Origin: Phyllobacterium zundukense
GTDB lineage: Bacteria; Pseudomonadota; Alphaproteobacteria; Rhizobiales; Rhizobiaceae
DNA: 64,000 bases
Reading direction: 5' to 3'
Assembly (NCBI RefSeq): GCF_025452195.1
Contig: NZ_CP104972.1
Span: 868,001 to 932,000, forward strand
The notes beneath the pieces were generated by a model that saw only the letters and a program-made list of their open reading frames with translations, had not been told where the DNA came from and searched no databases. Made by a program: the position numbers and the translations under genes. The first letter of the stretch is position 1, and every line of letters begins with the position of its first letter. Positions 9,082 to 18,057 of this stretch are shown piece after piece.

Positions 9082-9825
9082 ATGACAGGCAGGCTCGAGG
9101 GAAAAACGGCAGTCGTAACGGCTGCCGGACAAGGCATGGGGCGTGCCGCAGTTCTGGCGCTTTCACGCGAAGGCGCGAAGGTAACGGCCACGGACCTCGA
9201 TCAGTCCAAACTGGATACACTCGGTGACGTCGCGGGCGTCAGCATCCGCCGGCTCGACGTACTCGATCCCGCCGCGATAACCGGTTTTGCCGCTGAAACA
9301 GTGGCACCCGATATTCTGTTCAATTGCGCCGGGTATGTCCATCACGGCGCCATTCTCGATTGCGATGAGGATGCCTTTGATTTTTCCGTCAGTCTGAATA
9401 TCCGCGCCATGTACCGGATGATCCGGGCTTTCCTTCCCGGCATGATCGACCGCGGTGGCGGCTCCATCATCAACATGGCCTCGGTTGCTTCGACGGTGAT
9501 CGCTGCACCCAACCGCTTCATCTACGGCACGACCAAGGCTGCCGTCATCGGTCTGACAAAATCGGTCGCTCTCGACTATGTCGGCAAAGGCATCCGGGCC
9601 AATGCCATCTGCCCTGGAACTGTCGACAGCCCCTCATTGCACGATCGCATGCGAGCATTGGGTGACTACGAAGCTGCGCGGGCCGCCTTCATCGCGCGCC
9701 AGCCGATGGGCCGGCTAGGTACCGCCGAAGAGGTCGCCGAGCTTGTGGTTTTCCTCGCAAGTGCAGACTCGGCCTTCATGACCGGCAATGCCATTGTCGT
9801 CGATGGCGGCTGGTCAAACGCCTGA
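9082..9825 (+). CDS. SDR oxidoreductase (2-keto-3-deoxy-L-fuconate dehydrogenase / BDH2-like)
   Basis: This is a classical short-chain dehydrogenase of 247 residues. The cofactor loop TAAGQGMG lies near residue 13, NCAGYVHHG follows near 80, the catalytic Ser is in NMASVAS, and YGTTK (Tyr and Lys) is near 150. The NCAGYVHHG block, the PGTVDSPSL stretch and the short length resemble the DHRS6/BDH2 group, which includes 2-keto-3-deoxy-L-fuconate 4-dehydrogenase. That assignment is from memory of the family and unproven. If correct, it would act in a pathway ending in L-lactate and pyruvate, which would fit a neighbouring lactate racemase. Its 3' end overlaps the convergent larB by 12 bases. Confidence 0.85.
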   Translation: MTGRLEGKTAVVTAAGQGMGRAAVLALSREGAKVTATDLDQSKLDTLGDVAGVSIRRLDVLDPAAITGFAAETVAPDILFNCAGYVHHGAILDCDEDAFDFSVSLNIRAMYRMIRAFLPGMIDRGGGSIINMASVASTVIAAPNRFIYGTTKAAVIGLTKSVALDYVGKGIRANAICPGTVDSPSLHDRMRALGDYEAARAAFIARQPMGRLGTAEEVAELVVFLASADSAFMTGNAIVVDGGWSNA

Positions 9826-10491
9826 ACGGCGCAGCTGTTCATAGCTCGAGAGAACCCGCAGCGCGGCACTGGCCGCGCCATAGCCATTGTCGATGTTGCA
9901 GACCACAAGTCCGGGTGCGCAACTGGCAAGCATGGCGTTGAGCGCGGTGCGGCCTGCTTCAGCAGCGCCATAGCCGACCGATGTCGGAACGCAGATAATG
10001 GTACTTGATACCAGTCCGCCAAGCACGCTTGCCAGGGCCGCATCCATTCCAGCGACGGCAATGACGATTGAATGTGTTCGTATCTCTTGCAATCGTTCGG
10101 TGAGGCGCCAGAGCCCCGCGACACCGACATCGGCAATCACCGTCGCCTCGACGCCAGCATGACGGAGCGTTCGCTCTGCTTCCCGCGCGACCCCGACATC
10201 CGAGGTGCCGGCGGCGACGATCGCTACGGCCCCTCGTGCAATGATCGGCTTTACGGAACCGAAAAACCCGGTGCTTGAAACCGCGCAATAGTCAATCGCA
10301 TCACCGTTTGCGGCGGAGAGACCTTTCAGCTTTTCCACCGTCAGCTTCGTCAGCAGCAAGCCGGCACCGCGCGCTTTCGCCAATTCGAGTATGGCCCCGA
10401 TCTGCTCCACGGTTTTCCCGGCGCAGAAGATTGCTTCATCGAGGCCGATGCGATTGGTTCGGTCGAAATCAAGCACGGTTTCCGCTGTCAT
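9814..10491 (-). CDS. larB: LarB: NaAD carboxylase/hydrolase of nickel-pincer cofactor synthesis
   Basis: This 225-residue protein is related to PurE-type AIR carboxylase. It has the AGTSDVGVAREAERTL segment (near 95), an AGMDAALASVLGGL stretch (near 150) and a GYGAAEAGRTALNAML stretch (near 180) that mark LarB. LarB carboxylates the pyridine ring of nicotinic acid adenine dinucleotide and releases AMP, the first step toward the nickel-pincer nucleotide. The start overlaps the stop of larE by four bases, so the two are translationally coupled. The order larC-larE-larB on one transcript makes the pathway assignment secure. Confidence 0.93.
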   Translation of the reverse strand: MTAETVLDFDRTNRIGLDEAIFCAGKTVEQIGAILELAKARGAGLLLTKLTVEKLKGLSAANGDAIDYCAVSSTGFFGSVKPIIARGAVAIVAAGTSDVGVAREAERTLRHAGVEATVIADVGVAGLWRLTERLQEIRTHSIVIAVAGMDAALASVLGGLVSSTIICVPTSVGYGAAEAGRTALNAMLASCAPGLVVCNIDNGYGAASAALRVLSSYEQLRRSGV

Positions 10492-11288
10492 GATGTGCCG
10501 GTTCGAAGAAAGGCGCTGCCGTTCCGGTACGGCTCGAAGGCAAGGGATTTGCCGGCCAGATTGGGGGGCAAGAACGACATGATCGAGGTTTCCAGCAAGG
10601 CGCTGTCAGCAACCGTCAGCAACTGTAAGCTTGCAGCATCGAGTTCGACGACCACTCCAGTGCTGCGAACCCGGCAACGCACCGTGCGTGGCTTAAGTTT
10701 CTCGGCGAGAAATGTTTCCACCGCATGGATGAAACCCAGTGTTTCCGGTTCGATCCGAATAGATGTTTCCACGCGGCTGGCAAGACACGGCGAAGAGGCA
10801 AGCTCGGCGACGTCGCCAAGCCCGAGTTCGCGCGCGAGCTGACGGACTTCGTTCTTGTACATTCCAGCTTCGACGTAAGGGTGTCGTACCCCATGGTCGC
10901 GCGCTGCATCCAATCCCGGACGATATTCACCGAGATCATCGACATTGGCGCCGGACACGATCTGCCGGCTCGAATATCGGGCGATCGTGCCGTAGAGATT
11001 GCCCTTGCAGAAAAAGCAGCGGTTGACCGGATTGCTGCGATAGTTGGCGTCGGCGAATTCGCCCGCGTCCACGACCTGAAGATCCCAGTTTTCCCGGCCT
11101 GCCCAATCCCGCGCCCTTTGCGTGGCTTCGGGTGGCACCGCGGGCGAAGCAGCGTGAACCATATTCACGCCGTTGCGTCCTGTAAGAAGATGGGCAGCCG
11201 CTGCGAGCGTCATGGAATCGACACCGCCACTGACAGCAACCGTCAGCGGGCCAATGGCGACAAGTATGTCTTCAAGCCTCTTTCTCAC
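10488..11288 (-). CDS. larE: LarE: ATP-dependent sulfur insertase of nickel-pincer cofactor synthesis
   Basis: The 266-residue N-type ATP pyrophosphatase has the PP-loop SGGVDS at residues 20-25. It activates the carboxylates of the LarB product by adenylation and transfers sulfur to them. Cys168, in the SSPCLASR stretch, aligns by position with the sacrificial Cys176 of Lactobacillus LarE. Cys91 and Cys94 (RCFFCKGNL) form the usual extra CxxC. Only these cysteines stand out, so a sacrificial-cysteine mechanism is more likely than the three-cysteine iron-sulfur type, but this is inference. It overlaps larC upstream and larB downstream by four bases each. Confidence 0.93.
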   Translation of the reverse strand: MRKRLEDILVAIGPLTVAVSGGVDSMTLAAAAHLLTGRNGVNMVHAASPAVPPEATQRARDWAGRENWDLQVVDAGEFADANYRSNPVNRCFFCKGNLYGTIARYSSRQIVSGANVDDLGEYRPGLDAARDHGVRHPYVEAGMYKNEVRQLARELGLGDVAELASSPCLASRVETSIRIEPETLGFIHAVETFLAEKLKPRTVRCRVRSTGVVVELDAASLQLLTVADSALLETSIMSFLPPNLAGKSLAFEPYRNGSAFLRTGTS

Positions 11289-12484
11289 GATTGCTTTCCT
11301 GTCTTTGCCGCGGCTTCCGCCACTTGTCTGCGCCGTTGCCTCTCAGCCGCACCAGGCCCATTGCCAATATCACTGGCCTCCGCTTTCGCGGTTTGTCCGC
11401 TCGGCCGCTTCACCAGTTTGACATGCGCTGACCCGGATGCCGTGTCGGTCTCGATGATTTCGCGTGGCAAGATCATGCGGTCGACAATAGCGTGACGAAT
11501 GCCGATTGTCGTGGTTTCGTCGAAGGCCAAAGCTACGACCTGCGCAACCGCGTCGGGCCTTGCCAAAATGCGCACGCCGGTCATCATCCGTCCCTTCTTG
11601 CCGAAGACAGGCATCTGGACCACATCGAGCACATCCTTATGCGCTCGCAAGTTTTCTATCCCCTGGGCAAGATCCTCGCCGGTCTGGTCATCGATTTCAA
11701 ACTCCAGAACCGCAACCCGATCACTCCCGGCAACATCTGTTGCGCGCGACTCGAAACAAATCACGCGCACGCAATTGCTTATTCCCGGCAATTTGCGCGT
11801 GCCAAAGCCATAACCCGATGCGACAAGCCGCCGAGGTTGCGGCGATATCGTTTCCTGCTTGCAAAGATAGCGCAGGATCGCCGACCCGGTGGGTGTCACC
11901 CGTTCTCCGGGGATTCCATCGTCGATGGTTGGCAGGCCCTCGAGCAGCAGGGCCGTTGCCGGTGCCGGCACCGGCAGGATGCCATGCGCAGTGCGCACTC
12001 TGCCCGAACCGAGGGGAGCGGCGCTCGACGTCCAGCGGGTCGCATCCAACTGGGCGATAAGATAGGCAGCGGCAACGATATCGGCGATCGAATCCCATGC
12101 GCCGACTTCGTGAAACTCCACGGCTTCGGCGGCAGTGCCGTGCACGCGCGCTTCCGCATCTGCCAATAGCGAGAATATGCCGATGGCATGATGGGTTGTT
12201 TCCGCGTCAAGCGACGAAGCTGATAATGCCGCCCGAATATCGCGCCATGCCGCATGGTGATGGTGTTCGTGGGTTGTATCCGGACCTGGCCGTTCGACGA
12301 GGAAGCGGCGGCCCGTCAAAATACCATCATCATGGCTGACGATCCTGCACGAAACCCCCTCCAGCATTGGCGCATACGAGAGAACATTCATGAGCCCTTC
12401 TTCCAGATCGGACCGAAGATCGAGGATGGCGGCAACAAACATGTCGCCTGCGATGCCGCCAACAAGATCGAGATGCAGTTCCAT
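11285..12484 (-). CDS. larC: LarC: nickel insertase (cyclometallase) of the pincer cofactor
   Basis: The ATG at 12484 gives a 399-residue LarC beginning MELHLDLVGGIAGDMFVAA, which matches the family's N-terminal DxxxGxxGDM pattern. A TTG 21 bases upstream is possible but has no ribosome site. A His-rich segment (HEHHHH, near residue 80) fits metal handling. LarC uses CTP to insert nickel into the dithiolated pyridinium nucleotide. In Lactobacillus LarC is made from two frames by programmed frameshifting; here it is one uninterrupted frame. It is the first lar gene, 17 bases after the dehydrogenase gene upstream. Confidence 0.92.
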   Translation of the reverse strand: MELHLDLVGGIAGDMFVAAILDLRSDLEEGLMNVLSYAPMLEGVSCRIVSHDDGILTGRRFLVERPGPDTTHEHHHHAAWRDIRAALSASSLDAETTHHAIGIFSLLADAEARVHGTAAEAVEFHEVGAWDSIADIVAAAYLIAQLDATRWTSSAAPLGSGRVRTAHGILPVPAPATALLLEGLPTIDDGIPGERVTPTGSAILRYLCKQETISPQPRRLVASGYGFGTRKLPGISNCVRVICFESRATDVAGSDRVAVLEFEIDDQTGEDLAQGIENLRAHKDVLDVVQMPVFGKKGRMMTGVRILARPDAVAQVVALAFDETTTIGIRHAIVDRMILPREIIETDTASGSAHVKLVKRPSGQTAKAEASDIGNGPGAAERQRRRQVAEAAAKTGKQS

Positions 12485-12501
12485 GAAATTCTGAATTCCT
12501 G

Positions 12502-13413
12502 TCAATCGGCAGATGGTGCCGGGCCGCTCAGCGATACGCCATTGAGACCTGCTACCACATCGGACAATGCGGGCACGAATTCCTCGCCGTGCCCGGTTGC
12601 AACAGCCGTCGCGAAGGAATTGCGCACAGCCGCGCCAATGGGATTGGCGATCGATGCCGATTGCGCGAAGGAGGCGAGATAGGACATGTCCTTGAGTGCG
12701 TTGACCATGGCAAAGCGTTGTGCGTTCTCATTGCGGTTGAGGACGAATTCAAAGAAGGCCTGATAGAACCCGCAATCCATCCTCGAACCGCGTATGACAC
12801 TGTCGAAAACCTGAGGTGTCAATCCGGCTTTTGCGCCAAGTGCAAGCGCTTCCGAATAGATCGTGGCATAGCCCATCGAGACGAAGTTGTTGAGAAGCTT
12901 CATCGTGTGGCCGCTGCCCGTCGGGCCCGTGTGGATGATGCGCGCAGCGAATGCCTCGAGGATAGGCCTTGCCCGGGCCACCGTTTCTGCCGATCCGCCT
13001 ATCATGACGTCAAGCGCACCTTCCGCTGCTTCTTTGGGCGTACGAGCCAGCGGTGCATCCACCAGGATGCTGCCTTGAGCCTCCAGTTCCGTTGCCAATT
13101 GCGCGGTTATAGCGGGATTGGAGGTCGAGCAATCGATGATAAACAGTTCTTTACCCGCTGCGAGTAATCCGTCCGCGCCCTTGAGAACCTGTTCGACCTG
13201 GGGCGAACCGGTAACGCAGAGAATGACGACATCCGAGGCAAGCGCGAGGTCCTTCGGTGTCGCAGCCTCTGTCGCCCCGTCCTTGACCAGCCGCTCGAGC
13301 GCCTCGCGGCTGCGATGGGCGAAAACAGTCAGCGGCCAGCCCTTGGCTAGCAGGTTAGCGGCCATGCCCGACCCCATATTACCCAGTCCGATGAAGCCGA
13401 TCCTGTCTTTCAT
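12502..13413 (-). CDS. 3-hydroxyisobutyrate dehydrogenase-like NAD(P) oxidoreductase
   Basis: This 303-residue beta-hydroxyacid dehydrogenase begins with the Rossmann motif GFIGLGNMGSGMA (residues 5-17). It continues with the substrate motif region DAPLARTPKEAAEGAL (near 115) and the catalytic Lys in GSGHTMKLLNNF (near 165). Members reduce or oxidise 3-hydroxy acids such as tartronate semialdehyde, 3-hydroxyisobutyrate or L-threonate. The DAPLART substrate loop differs from the DAPVSGG form of the best-known members, so the substrate is uncertain. It heads the transcript that continues into larC, larE and larB. Confidence 0.88.
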   Translation of the reverse strand: MKDRIGFIGLGNMGSGMAANLLAKGWPLTVFAHRSREALERLVKDGATEAATPKDLALASDVVILCVTGSPQVEQVLKGADGLLAAGKELFIIDCSTSNPAITAQLATELEAQGSILVDAPLARTPKEAAEGALDVMIGGSAETVARARPILEAFAARIIHTGPTGSGHTMKLLNNFVSMGYATIYSEALALGAKAGLTPQVFDSVIRGSRMDCGFYQAFFEFVLNRNENAQRFAMVNALKDMSYLASFAQSASIANPIGAAVRNSFATAVATGHGEEFVPALSDVVAGLNGVSLSGPAPSAD

Positions 13414-13471
13414 GCCGTCCTCCCAGGGATGGTGATCGTGTGGACCACGCCCGTTTTGCTTTTTTCCGTTC

Positions 13472-13485
13472 GTTGCGATAGCAAC
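13472..13485. promoter_or_regulatory. Inverted repeat in divergent promoter region
   Basis: GTTGC (13472-13476) and GCAAC (13481-13485) flank GATA between the dehydrogenase-larCEB transcript and the divergent GntR gene at 13536. It is a possible operator but does not match the TTGTnnnACAA sites. Confidence 0.35.
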
Positions 13486-13535
13486 ATTGTCATGAAATCT
13501 TTCAATGCGATTCCCAACGAAGGTCGTTTCAGACG

Positions 13536-14288
13536 ATGAAGGAGCAGGGAACCACGCTGTTCAATACGATCCAGCAAACGCCCAATCTGCGCAGTGGATT
13601 GGTGGACACGCTGATTGCCCAGATTGAATCGGGTGACCTTGCACCTGGTCAGCGCCTGCCGACCGAACAGGCGATCATGACCGCGACCGGCGTCAGCCGC
13701 ACAGTTGTGCGCGAGGCTCTGGCCTCGCTGCGTGCCAAAGGCCTTATCACCACCAGGCAAGGTCTTGGAGCGTTTGTCTCGGACGATCCGACGCCCAGAT
13801 CCTTTTCCATCATACCGACAGACCTTGAATCGATCGATGACGTACTGCGTATTCTCGAACTGCGAATGGGTATCGAGGTCGAGGCTGCCGGGCTTGCTGC
13901 GCGGCGTCGCACGCAAGACGATGTGGAGCGGATGGCGTCGCGACTTGATGCTCTCGAGAAATCCATCCAGGCCGGTGGTCCCGGCGCTGAAGAGGATTTC
14001 GCCTTCCACCGTGCTATCCTTGTCGCAACCCAGAACTCCTACTATGCCCGGCTTTTCGACACGTTCGGCAGTGCCATGGTCCCGCGCCAATGGGTCAGGT
14101 TCGACACGATGGACACTGCGGAACGGCAAAAACACGTCGCCCGAATGCAGCGCGAACACCGCGCGATCCTGTCGGCGATCCGCGACCAGGATGAACGCGC
14201 TGCTCAAAAAGCCGTTCGAACGCATCTGACCAAAAGTTCCGCCCGCTTCCTCGAACTGCTTGACCGCGCCCGAAGAGGCGAAAGCTGA
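13536..14288 (+). CDS. GntR-family (FCD) transcriptional regulator, second copy
   Basis: This 250-residue FCD-type GntR protein has a winged helix with TEQAIMTATGVSRTVVREALASL near residues 45-65 and the ligand domain with EEDFAFHRAILVATQN, MQREHRAIL and a terminal RTHLT block. It is a paralogue of the regulator at 8308 (same domain order and similar HTH wording) but clearly diverged. It is divergent from the dehydrogenase-lar operon and convergent with larA, so it sits between the two halves of the racemase system. Control of either or both is inferred. Confidence 0.92.
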   Translation: MKEQGTTLFNTIQQTPNLRSGLVDTLIAQIESGDLAPGQRLPTEQAIMTATGVSRTVVREALASLRAKGLITTRQGLGAFVSDDPTPRSFSIIPTDLESIDDVLRILELRMGIEVEAAGLAARRRTQDDVERMASRLDALEKSIQAGGPGAEEDFAFHRAILVATQNSYYARLFDTFGSAMVPRQWVRFDTMDTAERQKHVARMQREHRAILSAIRDQDERAAQKAVRTHLTKSSARFLELLDRARRGES

Positions 14289-14292
14289 ACGG

Positions 14293-15585
14293 TCAGGCAG
14301 CGAAACGCGGAACGACATAGGGGCCCTCCGGGATGATCGCGACCGCTGTATCGCCGCTCTTTGCGATGCTTCTTTCGATGGCCTTGCCAATATCGTCAAT
14401 CATGTGAACGCCTGTCAGCGTCCGGTCATCACCGGACAATCCGGTGGTATAGAGTTCGATGCGCCCGAGCCGCATTGGCTTCAACTGCATCTCGGTCTGC
14501 CACTCGTCGATCTCGGCAAGGTTTTTCGCGGTAAGCGTCGCAAGAAAGCGCTCGGGTCCGAGATCGACAAGACGTGCCTGAGCTTCACGAAACTCGGCCG
14601 AGCCAAATCCTTCCGAACATTCCGAGGCGATGATCAGCGTGCCGCCGGGTTCAAGAATATCGAGCGGTGTCACCATGCCCTTGATCGTCTGGTAATAGGT
14701 CTTGTCGAGCGGATAGCCGGCCGATGACGTGACGATCGTCGAGAACTTTCGCGATGATGTAATTTGCGTAACCTCACTGATAAACGCCACGGCCGCCGCA
14801 TGGCTTGCTATGATCTCACCAAAGCTGACGCACACCAGATCGCGATCTTCATCAAGGACTGTGTTGAGGCCATAGACATCGCCAAGCATCCGGACGATTT
14901 CCAGCTGCTCTTCGTGCAGGGGATTGCCGATCAAATTGCACTGGACCGCGAGCGGATCTTCCATGAACCGGGCCGAATGGAACGTGCGGATCGTTTGATG
15001 GTGCGCCACACCAGGCGCAATCACCTTTCGTCCGCCCGACCAGCCGGCCATGAAATGCGGCTCAACCAGTCCAGTGGCAATGCGCAGGTCAGCCTCCACA
15101 AAGCGCCGGTCCAGCTTGACCGGAGTTCCCCGCGTCACCGTCGGCCCGAGGTCGATATGATCTTCCTCGTTGCGGGCATAGTGATTTTCCACCCGTACGT
15201 TTTCGAGGACCCAGGGATCACCGACAAGTTCGGCAAGCTCATCGCCAAGGTTGGGCCTGTGCAAGCCGGTTGCAATGAGAACAACAATCTTGCCACGGGG
15301 AATCCCCGCTTCGATCATGGTTTCGATCATCGGGCGCAGAAACAGTCGATTTGGCACGGGGCGGGTGATATCACAGATGAGAATGCATGCGCTTTTGCGT
15401 CCGCGTGCAAGTTCGGCCAGCGGTGGCGATCCGATCGGCTCGTTCAGAGCCGCTGCGATGGCGGCCGGCTGATCGGCGATCTTCGGCAAGGCTTGTTTGC
15501 GGATGAGCGTCGGTCTCGCGATCCCCGGCAGCCTTAGGGACAGGTGGCCGCGACCGAAAGATATAGAGATTGTCTCATCCGTCAT
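14293..15585 (-). CDS. larA: LarA-type nickel-dependent 2-hydroxyacid racemase
   Basis: The ATG at 15585, four bases after the LivF stop, gives 430 residues, the normal LarA length. The catalytic set is complete: His109 (ATGLHRP), His177 (EPHFMAG) and Lys187 (SGGRK, which ties the cofactor), with His203 (TFHSARFM). These correspond to His108, His174, Lys184 and His200 of Lactobacillus LarA. Asp72 and Arg75 in DITRPVP are also kept. LarA enzymes interconvert D and L 2-hydroxy acids by hydride transfer with the nickel-pincer cofactor. Substrates in the family range from lactate to malate and larger hydroxy acids. It is the last gene of a Liv-type importer operon, which suggests the imported compound or its product is the substrate. 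Confidence 0.92.
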   Translation of the reverse strand: MTDETISISFGRGHLSLRLPGIARPTLIRKQALPKIADQPAAIAAALNEPIGSPPLAELARGRKSACILICDITRPVPNRLFLRPMIETMIEAGIPRGKIVVLIATGLHRPNLGDELAELVGDPWVLENVRVENHYARNEEDHIDLGPTVTRGTPVKLDRRFVEADLRIATGLVEPHFMAGWSGGRKVIAPGVAHHQTIRTFHSARFMEDPLAVQCNLIGNPLHEEQLEIVRMLGDVYGLNTVLDEDRDLVCVSFGEIIASHAAAVAFISEVTQITSSRKFSTIVTSSAGYPLDKTYYQTIKGMVTPLDILEPGGTLIIASECSEGFGSAEFREAQARLVDLGPERFLATLTAKNLAEIDEWQTEMQLKPMRLGRIELYTTGLSGDDRTLTGVHMIDDIGKAIERSIAKSGDTAVAIIPEGPYVVPRFAA

Positions 15586-15589
15586 TTTC

Positions 15590-16309
15590 CTACCCCGCGA
15601 CGCCGCCAAGATAAAGTTCGCGCATCAGTGACATATCCCTGAGCTCCGCGATCGGACCCGATGTGGCGATACGTCCGTTTTGCATCAGATACCCGCGGCT
15701 TGCAACCGAAAGTGCAAGGCCCGCATTCTGTTCAACCAGCAAAACCGAAGCGCCGAAGCGTTCGCCTATCCCGAGGATAATCCCTTGGATTTCCTTGACC
15801 AGGAGCGGTGAAAGACCGAGCGATGGCTCGTCGAGCAGCAGGATACGTGGCCGTGCCATGAGACCGCGGGCGATTGCCAGCATCTGCTGCTGGCCGCCGC
15901 TCAGCGACCCACCCTTGTCGCGGCGCTTGATCGCGAGAATGGGAAAGAATGATTCCATGGTTTTGACATCCGCATCGATCGCGTCCCCGTCCCGGCGCGT
16001 ATAGGCTCCGAGCCGGAGATTTTCTTCGACGGTCATATCGGTAAAGATGCGGCGGCCTTCGGGGACGAGCACCATTCCGCGTTTTGCCATAACATCAGGC
16101 GCCCGCCCGGTGACATCAGCACCGTCGAAAATGACCGAGCCGCTGCGGGGTTTCACCAGACCGGCGAGTGTGCGCAACAGCGTCGATTTGCCAGCACCGT
16201 TTGGCCCGAGAACGGTGACGATTTCCCGCGCCGCCAGGGTCAGCGAAACGCCGCGATTGACGATCGTAGGGCCGTAGCCTGTGGTTATGTCGCAGATGGT
16301 GAGCAGCAT
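15590..16309 (-). CDS. Branched-chain-type ABC transporter ATPase (LivF-like)
   Basis: This 239-residue ATPase has Walker A GPNGAGKST (near residue 35), signature LSGGQQQMLAIARGL (near 135), Walker B ILLLDEPSLGLSP (near 157) and the H-loop region LLVEQNAGLAL. The LivF wording (EGRRIFTDMTVEENLRLGA) is typical. The start overlaps the LivG stop by one base. With LivG it forms the ATPase pair of a HAAT importer. In this operon the substrate is probably a hydroxy or other carboxylic acid, because larA follows four bases later. Confidence 0.93.
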   Translation of the reverse strand: MLLTICDITTGYGPTIVNRGVSLTLAAREIVTVLGPNGAGKSTLLRTLAGLVKPRSGSVIFDGADVTGRAPDVMAKRGMVLVPEGRRIFTDMTVEENLRLGAYTRRDGDAIDADVKTMESFFPILAIKRRDKGGSLSGGQQQMLAIARGLMARPRILLLDEPSLGLSPLLVKEIQGIILGIGERFGASVLLVEQNAGLALSVASRGYLMQNGRIATSGPIAELRDMSLMRELYLGGVAG

Positions 16310-17031
16310 TACAGCGCCCCTCCAAGATAGACTTCAAGGACCTTGGGATCGTCCAGCACATCTGCGGTGGGCCCGTCGGCAATCTTTGAACCGAAGTCCA
16401 ATACAGCGAGGCGTCGGCACAGCATCTGCATCAGTTTCATGTCGTGATCGATGACGCAAACGCTTATGCCATGCTCCGGAAACTGTTCAACCAGATGCAC
16501 CAGCGTGGTTGTCTCGCGATCGTTCAATCCCGCTGCCGGCTCGTCCAGCAGTATGAGCGACGGCCGTGTTGCCAGCGCCAAAGCCAGACCCAGCAGACGA
16601 AGGCGTCCGAATGGCAATATGCCTGCTTTTTCTCCGGACAATCCTGACAGGCCGACGAATTCGAGAAGACTTGCCGGCGTCGTCCAAGGAAAGTTTGTAA
16701 GCGTCTTGCTGCAATGCTCCGTCGCGATCTGAACGTTTTCAAAAACGCTCAAGCCGGGAAACGCCATGGCTTGCTGAAAAGTATAGGCGATGCCGGCGCG
16801 CGATACGGCATTTGCGGGAATTCCGGTGATGTCCCGGCCACGCCATGAGACCGTGCCCGAAGTCGGCCTGTGTATCCCTGTCACGGAGTTGAACAGCGTC
16901 GTCTTGCCCGAACCATTCGGACCAACGACACCGAGGATCTCTCCCTCGTTGACGGTTAGGTCCACGCCGGCGAGCGCCGTAACGCCGCCGAACTGCTTGC
17001 GCAGAGCTTTAATATCGAGCAGCGCAGCCAT
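16309..17031 (-). CDS. Branched-chain-type ABC transporter ATPase (LivG-like)
   Basis: This 240-residue ATPase has Walker A GPNGSGKTT (near residue 38), Walker B LILLDEPAAGLNDRET (near 165) and an H-loop VIDHDMKLMQ. The signature segment reads LPFGRLRLLGLALAL, a variant of the LivG form. It overlaps the neighbouring permease and LivF genes by one base each, so it is tightly coupled in the operon. Confidence 0.92.
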   Translation of the reverse strand: MAALLDIKALRKQFGGVTALAGVDLTVNEGEILGVVGPNGSGKTTLFNSVTGIHRPTSGTVSWRGRDITGIPANAVSRAGIAYTFQQAMAFPGLSVFENVQIATEHCSKTLTNFPWTTPASLLEFVGLSGLSGEKAGILPFGRLRLLGLALALATRPSLILLDEPAAGLNDRETTTLVHLVEQFPEHGISVCVIDHDMKLMQMLCRRLAVLDFGSKIADGPTADVLDDPKVLEVYLGGAL

Positions 17032-18029
17032 TAATTGCCCTCCCGCTCGACGGCAGGCTCGTTTGGTTGAGCGGGACGGCGGTCGAATATCCTGTGCCAG
17101 CCAGTAATAATTCCGGCGATCAGACCATTGGGAAGAAGCAGGATCACCGCGATCAGGCAGACACCGTAGAGAATGCGCGACTGAACGGGATCAAGGTTGA
17201 GCAGTTCCGGCAGGAATGCGACAAGTATTCCGCCAGCGAGAGGTCCGAGCAAAAGCCGCGCCCCGCCAATCATCACCATCAGCGCGAGATAGATGCTTGG
17301 GAAGGACGAGAACTGGCTCGGAGAAATATGCCGCAGGAAATAGGCGAGAAGAACACCTGATACGCCAGCAAATACACCGCTGACGATGAAGGCTCCAATC
17401 TTGTGGCGGCCAACATTGATGCCGAGCGACGCTGCGAGTTTTTCGTTCTCGCGTATCGCACGAAGCGTTCGCCCGTAGCGGGAATTGATGATGGCCCAGC
17501 TGGCAATTGCGCTCAGCGCCACGAAGAAAACGACCATCAGATAGTACTGCGTCAACGCGTCCATCGGCAAACCGAACAAGGCAACGGGCTGCTGCACATC
17601 AAGTCCGGACGCGGCGCCGGTATAGTCGCCGCCATTGGTCAGGATGATCGACAGCAGCTGCCCGAAAGCAAACGTCATGATGACGAAATGATGGCCGCTG
17701 ACGCGCAGCGAGGGGATGCCGATCAGTGCCGCCACGATGGCCGCCATGATCCCTGCCAGTGGTATCGAGAGCCAGAATCCTATGTTGAAATCGCGCGCGA
17801 GAATTACCGCCGTATAGGCGCCGATCCCCACCAATGCGGCATGGCCCATCGAGAGTATGCCGGTTTGGCCGAAGAGTACGGACAGACCGTACAGCGCGAT
17901 AACATTGATACCGGCGGAGATGGCCAACGAGAGAAAGCGGTTGCTCGGCGATAAAAGCGGTACGAGTGCCAACAGCACAAGCAGTATGAGGACTGGTAGA
18001 AGCGATCGGAATGAACTGCTTGCGGGCAT
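17031..18029 (-). CDS. Branched-chain-type ABC transporter permease (LivM-like)
   Basis: This 332-residue polytopic protein of the BPD_transp_2 (LivM) type has about nine hydrophobic helices. The family stretch GQTGILSMGHAALVGIGAY lies near residue 55, and the cytoplasmic RYGRTLRAIRENEKLAASLGI EAA-like loop near 185 contacts the ATPases. A basic C-terminal tail ends the protein. It pairs with the LivH-like permease upstream. Confidence 0.92.
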   Translation of the reverse strand: MPASSSFRSLLPVLILLVLLALVPLLSPSNRFLSLAISAGINVIALYGLSVLFGQTGILSMGHAALVGIGAYTAVILARDFNIGFWLSIPLAGIMAAIVAALIGIPSLRVSGHHFVIMTFAFGQLLSIILTNGGDYTGAASGLDVQQPVALFGLPMDALTQYYLMVVFFVALSAIASWAIINSRYGRTLRAIRENEKLAASLGINVGRHKIGAFIVSGVFAGVSGVLLAYFLRHISPSQFSSFPSIYLALMVMIGGARLLLGPLAGGILVAFLPELLNLDPVQSRILYGVCLIAVILLLPNGLIAGIITGWHRIFDRRPAQPNEPAVEREGN

Positions 18030-18057
18030 CAGGGTAACACTCTTCTATATATCGCAA

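Noticed and set aside
12485..12505. TTG start for larC
   Set aside because: No ribosome site, and the family N-terminus begins at the ATG at 12484.
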